NCBI GenBank assembly: GCA_029940345.1
Contig: JAOZRC010000003.1
Location: 1 to 25,281, forward strand
Source: Desulfobacterales bacterium
GTDB lineage: Bacteria; Desulfobacterota; Desulfobacteria; Desulfobacterales; JAUCGF01
Direction: 5' to 3'
DNA: 25,281 nt
Below the pieces are notes generated by a model that searched no databases, was not told where the DNA came from, and saw only the letters and a list, made by a program, of their open reading frames with translations. Shown here piece by piece: positions 1-6,109 of the stretch. Position 1 is the first letter of the stretch, and the number at the start of each line of letters is the position of its first letter. Both the position numbers and the translations under genes were made by a program.

Positions 1-27
1 GAATGGGGAAGTTATTTCGTCCCCGTT
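1..27. repeat. End of a dispersed palindromic repeat, second copy at 22296-22322
   Basis: The first 27 bases of the window are an exact reverse complement of 22296-22322, the left arm of a larger palindromic element in front of the PocR kinase gene. The core contains GGGGAC and TTCCCC. The copy here is cut by the window edge, so its full size cannot be seen. It lies just downstream of the AsmA-family stop codon. Short repeats of this look in related bacteria are often mobilised by REP-associated tyrosine transposases; that link is inference, and no transposase is in the window. Confidence 0.7.
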
Positions 28-48
28 CCTTATAGGTAAGCAGAAGAA

Positions 49-3000
49 TCAGTTTTTATTTTCGGGTTTTACCTTTTCTTCCGTTTCTTTTGCCATGCTT
101 TTTTCTATCTTTTCCAAAATTCTGGCGCAGACATCACTGTTAGATTTGATTTTGCTCCACAACAAATCCACCAACATAGTAATTCCACCGGTGGCCAACG
201 CAGCCGCAATTTTCCCGGACTTTATGGCCAAGTCCTTTGGGTCTAATTTGATTCTCGGTTCAGCCAATGTCCCGCCGACATGCACCAGCTTCGCAAGACT
301 TCCAAGACTGATTCCCAAACCTTTACGGGGCTTGGGGATCATCCCGAAGTCGATCTCTTCTGTTTTGAGGTCTATCTCACCGCTGCCGAACCAGGTAACG
401 TCTGTCATTTGGGCGGCAATTTTCCGGTGGGCGTCAGCGATCCCGTCCTTAATGTTGAAAAAGATAATCGCACAGATAAGTTCGGTGGTTTCTTCATTCT
501 TCTTAAAGGGATTGAGAGAATCGAGCAGCCCCGCTCCGAATCCGGTCATAAACGATTTTTTCAATTTCGCATCGCGGATCTCAAGCTTAAGCAGGCCGTT
601 CAGGTCCGCCATGATGGCTGCCACAGAATCGCCGCGGCCCTCTATATCAGCCAGGAAACGGATTTTTCCGCCAAAATTGCGAAACGTGGCGTCTGTCATC
701 TTCACATCGGCAGTTAAGGTTGCCGGCGAATTTCCGGCGTCAAGGGTGACGTGGCCGTCAAACTCACCATTGCCTACTTTGGCCTTTATGGGCTTTATGT
801 TGAGCAGCCCATTATGCAGAGTCAGACTGGCGACCAGGTCTTCAAGCTGTAGTTGGAGAGTCGTCAGGCTGGCGACGGTCACTTCTATGTCGGCATCCAC
901 GGACCTTAAAGGGCCAAAGGGAAGCGGCTCGGAAGAAAAAATATTGTTCTTTTTGACCTTCTTTTCCTCCACTGCCTCTTTTTCTTTCTTGCTTTCGGGA
1001 CTGCTGTCCGTGTCAGCAGCAGTTTCTGCTCTCTCTTGATGTTTGCTCAGGTCCAGTTCGCCGATGTGGAGCTTTCCACTGACCTGCGGTCTCCCGCCGG
1101 TTTCCGCCGGCTGCTTAAAGGCGGCTTGCCCTTTGATATCAAGTTCACCGATTTGCAAGTGTAAGCCGGCCAGTTCGTAAGCATTTTCCCCGGTGGTAAT
1201 TTTGCTTTCCAGCTTCATCGGTTCCTGGCTCTGAAAAGGTATCCCTGTCAGTTTGCCCATTTTCCGCATGGAATCGGCTTCGGCGACGAGTGCCATAGCG
1301 ATTCCCTCAGCCGCCAAAGGCTCCGCGATATTACCGGAGACATTCACAGTTACGCCTTCACTTTTCAAAATAGCAGTGATGCTGACAGGGGCCTTCAGGC
1401 CACCCTCACCGGAAATTTTGCCCACCAGCGTGGCCGGACCTGAAACAGGCAATTTTTGTTTCACTATCGGATCCAATGATGCCAGCGAATCAACGGCAAG
1501 ATTGATATCTGCGTTGATTCCGGTCAATTTCAAAACGTCTTTGACCGACCCCGCGACTTTTGCCTGGATTTTTTCACCAGCGAGATTCGCCTTGATCCCT
1601 TTGACCTCGAAGGTCTCGCCTTTGGAGGCGATTCCGGCCGATACGCTCAACGGGCCCAACGAGGGTAGCTCTGTTTTAGCAATCTTCGAAAGAATTGCGA
1701 GAGATTCAAGATCAATATCAATATTGGCATTTATCTCTTTCAATTTGATCATATCTCCCATGGACCCGGATACTGTCGCCTTAACCCCTTCACCGGCAAT
1801 ATCCGCCTTGAGATTCCTGATCTCGAAGCGATCTCCTTTGGAAACGATACCGGCAGAGGCTTTCAGCGAATTTAAAGGGGAAAGCTCTGTTTTGAGATAA
1901 TCCGACACCCAGGCGAGGGATTCGATACCAAGTTCGATATCGGCATTGATCGTTTTTGTTTTGAACGGGTCTTGAACAGACCCGGTAACATTGGCATGGA
2001 CCATTTTCCCGGTAATATTCGCGGTGATCTCCATAAGATTCATTTCAGGGCCTTTGGAGACAACACTGGCAGTCACCTTTAGCGGAGCCAATGGGGGGAG
2101 TTGTGTTTTCGTGATCTCCGAAATGATAGCCAACGACTCGGTTTCCAGCGAAACATCCGCCCGCACACCTTCCAAAGCAATGATGTTTTGCACCACTCCG
2201 CTTGCAGTGGCATTCAATCCCTGTCCTCGGATTTTTGCCTGAAACTGTTTTATAGCCAAATCCTTAAGGCTGCCTTCCGCCACAACCATGACATTTAGCG
2301 AATCCGGCAGCTTATACCCCGGTTGATAACCGATTCCCTTCAAAAATTCCGTCAGGTGATCAGTGTCTGCCCTGGCCTCCAGGTTGAGGCCGTCTAACGT
2401 TGCCAAATCCGCAACGGATCCTTTTACTTCAGCGGTTAAGATTTTGTGGTCCAGGGTGATGCGCATAGCGCTGACGGCGTATTTTCCCTCCTTGCCGGTC
2501 AGTTTGGCCGATACCGCAAGCGGCCCGATGTCCGGCAGTTCCCGACCTGCCAGCGGCGAAAGGGCTGCCACGGTTGGGGTGTCCATATCCACAGTGACAT
2601 CCAGATCGAATGTGGGCGCCAAAGGGCCGGCCGTTCCCCGCACTGCCAGTTTGGCGTCACCGAAATGCCCATCCAATTTGACATTGGCAGGCTGATTATC
2701 GATAATAAATTCGGAATTATCGCACCTGCCGGAAAGCGCCAACGGGATACCATTGAATTTGCCCGCTGCCTCAATGATCAATCCATCTTTGGTGATTCCG
2801 ACGAGCAGTTTCTCAATGTCAATATCGATTTGATTGCCGCTTTTGCCGTCAATATAGGCGATACGAGTCAGGTTAAATTGAAGTTTACGAATCCGTGGGC
2901 GCAGGGTGCCTCCCTTACCACTTTGGGCCTTCTTTTGCGCTTCCGCCACTTTTCCGGCAACTTTCGCGGCTTCGGCGATTTCTTCTGCCAATTCGCCAAA

Positions 3001-3384
3001 CTGCCAGTTCCCCTGACCCGATCCATGAGTCTCGATCAGCAAATCCGGGCTGTCAATCACCAGGCTTACATCCAGGATACCTTTCAGCAGCGGGAACAAC
3101 GCAAACTCTCCGGCCATCTGCTTGACGGTCATCATGTGCGGCCGGGAGCCCCAATTGGCGTTGGTGAATTTGACATGCGACGCCTTGAACGTAAATGTGG
3201 ATAAAATCTTTATATCCAGATCTCCCTCTATCGCCAATTCCCGGCCGGTCGCGGATTTAACCAAGGAGGCAATCAGGCTTTTATAGTGCTTGCCGGGAAT
3301 CAGATTCGCCGTTATCACTGCGAGGATCAAGAGCCCTGCTAAAGCGGCTGCTACAATCCCAACAATTTTCATAATTTTAGCCAT
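49..3384 (-). CDS. AsmA family protein (large inner-membrane-anchored periplasmic protein)
   Basis: The product is 1111 aa with one N-terminal membrane helix (about residues 6-28, rich in I, V, A and L) followed by a long beta-rich periplasmic part, the layout of AsmA, TamB and YhdP relatives. Members of this superfamily form elongated grooves that carry phospholipid between inner and outer membrane, or influence outer-membrane assembly. The C-terminal region (about 860-1080) carries the conserved AsmA signature area with GFGAGLLDSLNPF. Residues about 410-650 hold four degenerate repeats of about 72-77 aa, recognisable by KTELP, SKG and NADI blocks. A charged low-complexity linker rich in E, K and S lies near 785-815. 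The start is supported by GAGGTGA 3 bases upstream of ATG. A 334-bp gap full of inverted repeats separates it from hisA, so it may have its own promoter. The substrate is unknown. Confidence 0.85.
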   Translation of the reverse strand: MAKIMKIVGIVAAALAGLLILAVITANLIPGKHYKSLIASLVKSATGRELAIEGDLDIKILSTFTFKASHVKFTNANWGSRPHMMTVKQMAGEFALFPLLKGILDVSLVIDSPDLLIETHGSGQGNWQFGELAEEIAEAAKVAGKVAEAQKKAQSGKGGTLRPRIRKLQFNLTRIAYIDGKSGNQIDIDIEKLLVGITKDGLIIEAAGKFNGIPLALSGRCDNSEFIIDNQPANVKLDGHFGDAKLAVRGTAGPLAPTFDLDVTVDMDTPTVAALSPLAGRELPDIGPLAVSAKLTGKEGKYAVSAMRITLDHKILTAEVKGSVADLATLDGLNLEARADTDHLTEFLKGIGYQPGYKLPDSLNVMVVAEGSLKDLAIKQFQAKIRGQGLNATASGVVQNIIALEGVRADVSLETESLAIISEITKTQLPPLAPLKVTASVVSKGPEMNLMEITANITGKMVHANVTGSVQDPFKTKTINADIELGIESLAWVSDYLKTELSPLNSLKASAGIVSKGDRFEIRNLKADIAGEGVKATVSGSMGDMIKLKEINANIDIDLESLAILSKIAKTELPSLGPLSVSAGIASKGETFEVKGIKANLAGEKIQAKVAGSVKDVLKLTGINADINLAVDSLASLDPIVKQKLPVSGPATLVGKISGEGGLKAPVSITAILKSEGVTVNVSGNIAEPLAAEGIAMALVAEADSMRKMGKLTGIPFQSQEPMKLESKITTGENAYELAGLHLQIGELDIKGQAAFKQPAETGGRPQVSGKLHIGELDLSKHQERAETAADTDSSPESKKEKEAVEEKKVKKNNIFSSEPLPFGPLRSVDADIEVTVASLTTLQLQLEDLVASLTLHNGLLNIKPIKAKVGNGEFDGHVTLDAGNSPATLTADVKMTDATFRNFGGKIRFLADIEGRGDSVAAIMADLNGLLKLEIRDAKLKKSFMTGFGAGLLDSLNPFKKNEETTELICAIIFFNIKDGIADAHRKIAAQMTDVTWFGSGEIDLKTEEIDFGMIPKPRKGLGISLGSLAKLVHVGGTLAEPRIKLDPKDLAIKSGKIAAALATGGITMLVDLLWSKIKSNSDVCARILEKIEKSMAKETEEKVKPENKN

Positions 3385-3430
3385 ATCATCACCTCTATTA
3401 AATTGTTTAATGAGAATTTTGGGAACCTCC

Positions 3431-3558
3431 TAAGTACTTGGACATAAGTTTTCCGGTATTTTACGAACCGCTCAAGGTGGGTTTGCAACCTGCCATATAA
3501 TGACGCCGGGTTACAAACCCGGCGCGAGCGATGCTGGAAACTTATGTCCAAGTGCTTA
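3431..3558. repeat. Nested palindromic element A (MITE/REP-like)
   Basis: Terminal inverted repeats of 23 bp (3431-3453 against 3536-3558) match at 21 positions and share the core ACTTGGACATAAG. Inside lie further nested arms: CGCTC/GAGCG (3469-3473/3526-3530), and GGGTTTG-type arms near 3479-3493 against 3508-3520. It could fold into a long cruciform or an RNA hairpin. It has no coding capacity and is probably a non-autonomous element. Confidence 0.75.
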
Positions 3559-3561
3559 CTG

Positions 3562-3681
3562 CTACTTTGGTAAATTAAATATTAACAGCCATTTTTGTAC
3601 CTGCAATAGCCAAAATCAGGCGGCCATATTGGTGGGTTCCGCTAGGCTCCACCCACCCAACATATCAATTTACCAAAGTAG
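3562..3681. repeat. Palindromic element B with perfect 15-bp terminal inverted repeats
   Basis: CTACTTTGGTAAATT (3562-3576) is perfectly inverted at 3667-3681. An inner perfect 7-bp hairpin, GGTGGGT/ACCCACC, lies at 3631-3637 and 3651-3657. The inner GGTGGG-TCCGCT-CCACCC type of hairpin is a widespread short repeat motif in Proteobacteria. It is 3 bp from element A but its arms are unrelated. Together they fill the 3385-3718 gap between AsmA and HisA, which holds no gene and no clear classical terminator. Confidence 0.75.
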
Positions 3682-3718
3682 AATTACTTGCCCCTTTTTA
3701 TAATTGTAAGTTTCGGCG

Positions 3719-4498
3719 TTAGCTATTCTGCTGGATGAGGTTGTTTTCAGACCATGCCACCACATCCTTGTACGGCACCCTCCCCCCAAAAATATCCAAA
3801 GCGCTGCCGATGGTCAGGTCAACACGCCCTTTCCCAAGGGTGTTCACTCGGTCGAAATCAGCCAGTTCTTTGACACCGCCCGCATAAGTGACGGGAATCG
3901 GAGAGTATTCACCCAAAAGCGTTACAAGCGCCGATTCAATACCGGCGCATTGCCCTTCAACATCCACCCCGTGAACCAGAAATTCATCACAATGATCGCT
4001 CAGTTTGGCAAGGGTTTCCTGATTCACCCGTACATCTGTGTATTTTTGCCAGCGGTCAGTGACAACCTGATAATCATGGCGACTTTTGCGGCAACTTAAA
4101 TCAAGCACCAGCCTCTGCTTGCCAACCGCCTTCTCCAACGCCCGGAGTCGCGCCATGTCGATGCGGCCATTTTTAAATACATAGGAAGTGACAATAATAT
4201 GACTGGCTCCGGCATCCAGATATAAAGCGGCATTTACAGGTGTGACACCGCCGCCGATATGCAAACCGCCGGGATAAGCACGCAGTGCATTTAAGGCAGC
4301 TTGAGTGTTTCCCGGTCCGAGAGATATCACATGACCGCCCGACAAATTATCGGCCCGGTACATACAGGCATATTCGGCCGACGACCGGTCCGCTTGAAAA
4401 TTAATGATAGTTTTTTCGTTTTTATTATCTGTTAAAGAACTGCCGACGATCTGAACAACGCGTCCGTTATGTAAGTCAATACAGGGTCGAAATCGCAT
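3719..4498 (-). CDS. hisA: Eukaryotic-type HisA (ProFAR isomerase)
   Basis: The 259-aa product should be the TIM-barrel enzyme of histidine synthesis that converts ProFAR (5'-phosphoribosylformimino-AICAR ribotide) to PRFAR, in the cytosol. It resembles the yeast HIS6/plant type rather than ordinary bacterial HisA. Visible hallmarks are [18 protein letters not shown] at the N-terminus, IGGGV near 77, VLDLSCRK near 131-138, [15 protein letters not shown] near 173-187, YAGGV near 205 and [14 protein letters not shown] near 226-239. The Asp in CIDLHNG and the Asp in HGVDVEG occupy the expected positions of the two catalytic acids. The start is supported by AAAGGTGA upstream of ATG. It lies 76 nt beyond the selenocysteine-form stop of arsS, probably in the same transcript. 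No other his gene is visible. A role outside histidine synthesis is possible but unsupported. Confidence 0.85.
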   Translation of the reverse strand: MRFRPCIDLHNGRVVQIVGSSLTDNKNEKTIINFQADRSSAEYACMYRADNLSGGHVISLGPGNTQAALNALRAYPGGLHIGGGVTPVNAALYLDAGASHIIVTSYVFKNGRIDMARLRALEKAVGKQRLVLDLSCRKSRHDYQVVTDRWQKYTDVRVNQETLAKLSDHCDEFLVHGVDVEGQCAGIESALVTLLGEYSPIPVTYAGGVKELADFDRVNTLGKGRVDLTIGSALDIFGGRVPYKDVVAWSENNLIQQNS

Positions 4499-4561
4499 TT
4501 TTTAATCACCTTTCCATGCTTTCTTAGCTGACTGCGATGCATTGTCTATCGCTGCCAGGAG

Positions 4562-4598
4562 AGCGTACCTGAACTCAGGTCTTAATTGCACCGCTTCA
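4562..4598 (-). promoter_or_regulatory. Candidate bacterial SECIS element just after the ArsS UGA
   Basis: Reading the minus strand, the UGA at 4598-4596 is followed by AGCG (4595-4592), 11 unpaired bases, then ACCUG (4580-4576), loop AGUU (4575-4572), CAGGU (4571-4567), one base, and CGCU (4565-4562), which can pair with the AGCG. The G of the loop GU is about 21 nt after the UGA, close to the spacing in E. coli fdhF, and the loop has G within its first two bases, as the bacterial SECIS consensus expects. The stem is perfect but only 5 bp, plus a 4-bp lower clamp. No structure prediction was run. Confidence 0.6.
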
Positions 4599-5585
4599 GG
4601 TAAAACCGGCACCGGCGGTGCAAGTATAGCAATGATCCGCCGTAACGATCGCTATCCCTTCTTGCGGTGGCCCGGCCATTTGGGAAATATGGGCAGGCCG
4701 TCCGCCCATGTCCAGTCCCCGGGCAAGATTAAAATCACAATCGTAAAGAAATCCGTCCCAGGAAACGGACATAAGGGTGCGGCACATCACGCTTTCTACG
4801 GCGCAAGGATTAAATGCATCCGCCAACTTTTTAAGGTAGGCGTCATAGTTGCCGGATTTGATCAGCCATTTATGAAATCTTCCCAAAGGGACATTGGCAA
4901 AACTGAAAAACTGATTGAAAACAATACCCCATTTTTTCTTCAAAACCTGGCGAAATCTTTTTTCCGTCTGGGATTGGGAAGCAGGAAGGAACGCACCGGT
5001 GGGATTGGAGACCAGATTGAGTTCCAGTCCTGTTCCGCTTTGCCCGTATCCCAGGGCGTTTAATTTCCGGAGGGCGTCGACAGAAGCGCCAAAGATGCCT
5101 TCACCCCGCTGGGAAGCGGTTTGTGCCTCATTTAAAGATGGAAAAGATGCAACGATAACAGCTTTCACGGATTTCAACAAATCCATGAGAAAGTCTCTTG
5201 TGCCGTCATTTAAGGCGGATAAGTTGGATCGAAACATTATCCGGGGCGCTTTATGGGAGATTCCCTTGATCAAATCTGTGATATGGGGATTCAGCTCAGG
5301 AGCGCCACCGGTAATGTCAATGGTGTCAAACCGGCTCCTTTCAGCATACGAAATCACCTGGTTTACGATTTCTTTCCCCATATTCTCCGTGCGGCCCGGC
5401 CCGGCGTTGAGATGGCAGTGCTTGCAAATCTGATTGCAGCGCAATCCCACATTTACCTGGAGTGTGTGGGTGCGATTCCTGACTAATTTCATATCATGCC
5501 GCAACAGCGCCGCTTGAAACGGCTCTGTCCGCCCGGATTTTTTGTCGTCCGGTTCTGCTTTTTTATCGAGTGATCGGGTACACAT
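4575..5585 (-). CDS. arsS: Arsenosugar biosynthesis radical SAM selenoprotein ArsS (UGA at 4596-4598 read as Sec)
   Basis: This radical SAM enzyme carries CNQICKHC (Cys 50, 54 and 57) for the 4Fe-4S cluster, a GGAPE motif near 93-97 for SAM binding and a Cys-rich C-terminal half (Cys 261, 268, 283, 319 and 322). ArsS is thought to use its adenosyl radical to join dimethylarsenic to 5'-deoxyadenosine in arsenosugar synthesis. Ordinary translation stops at UGA 4596 right after CYTCTAGAGFT. Family members continue with a Cys and a few small residues at this place, and some carry selenocysteine. Reading through gives Sec-330 then SGAIKT and a second UGA, 336 aa in all. The start is supported by CGGAG 6 bases before ATG, 23 bp after the peroxidase-like gene. 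If the UGA is not recoded, the protein is 329 aa ending at 4596 and lacks the final redox residue. Confidence 0.85.
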
Positions 5586-5608
5586 GTTATCTCCGATTAT
5601 CTTATTTT

Positions 5609-5941
5609 TTACATGGACAGCTTTTCATTGACATTGCGCATTTGAATTCCGTGAACCAGGGAGGCACCGCCTCGTATGGCCGTTGCCACATGAATCGCCT
5701 CCGTCATTTCGCCCGGATCAGAGCCTTTCTCAAGACACGTCTGGGTGTAGGCGTCGATACAATAAGGACATTGGATGGCATGTGCTACAGCCAGGGCAAT
5801 AAGCGCTTTTTCTCTTTCTGTGAGTTCGCCTTCGGCAAATACCGCAGCATAATAATCAAAAAATTTACGGGCCAATTCCGGTGCTTCTTTTCCAATTTCT
5901 TCAAATTTATTCAGGTCTTGCGGTTTGTAATAGGTTTCCAT
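5609..5941 (-). CDS. Arsenosugar-associated peroxidase-like protein (AhpD/carboxymuconolactone decarboxylase fold)
   Basis: The 110-aa single-domain protein has the AhpD signature: CPYCIDAYTQTCLEKG near residues 58-73, with a CxxC redox pair followed by a conserved region containing His (EAIHVATAIRGGASLVHG). AhpD-type proteins reduce peroxides or disulfides through CxxC. A subfamily of this size is commonly encoded directly upstream of arsS, and some members carry selenocysteine in the CxxC. Here both positions are Cys. The start is supported by AAAGGAG 7 bases before ATG. The 23-bp gap to arsS argues for one transcript and a functional pair, perhaps supplying thiol reduction for the ArsS reaction. 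The exact substrate is unknown. Confidence 0.85.
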   Translation of the reverse strand: METYYKPQDLNKFEEIGKEAPELARKFFDYYAAVFAEGELTEREKALIALAVAHAIQCPYCIDAYTQTCLEKGSDPGEMTEAIHVATAIRGGASLVHGIQMRNVNEKLSM

Positions 5942-5976
5942 CGTTTTGCTCCTTTATCTATGTCATTAAGCTATAA

Positions 5977-6096
5977 AGGTGTCAGGGTCTGTCCAAATTT
6001 TTAAGCAACGATTCTCCGATTATACCATAAACAGCCGATTTATTGGAAATCTTCCAGCTTTTTGGGAATGCCCTTGAAACCTGAACACTGACACCT
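5977..6096. repeat. Weak inverted-repeat element between oxidoreductase and peroxidase genes
   Basis: AGGTGTCAG at 5977-5985 is inverted at 6088-6096, with partial pairing for a few bases further in (11 of 14). The right flank, read on the minus strand, repeats variants of CAGGTGTCAGTGTTCAGG. It sits in the 168-bp gap inside the presumed operon. It may be a degraded palindromic element. It shows no coding content. Confidence 0.35.
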
Positions 6097-6109
6097 GAAG
6101 CCTTACTAT

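Noticed and set aside
95..1039. Long plus-strand open frame (314 codons) opposite the AsmA-family gene
   Set aside because: It is antisense to a well-supported gene with signature motifs, and its translation is Ser/Pro/Ala-rich with no recognisable domain.
2446..3204. 252-codon plus-strand open frame opposite the AsmA gene
   Set aside because: Shadow of the real minus-strand gene, with no ribosome site or domain.
4575..4577. Second UGA as a further selenocysteine
   Set aside because: It lies in the stem-loop itself, no second hairpin is evident beyond it, and the protein length after one Sec already fits the family.
4542..5063. 173-codon plus-strand open frame across the arsS C-terminus
   Set aside because: It is antisense to arsS and the SECIS region, without family features.
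5609..5941. Selenocysteine in the AhpD-like protein
   Set aside because: Both redox positions in CPYC are ordinary Cys codons and the frame is uninterrupted.
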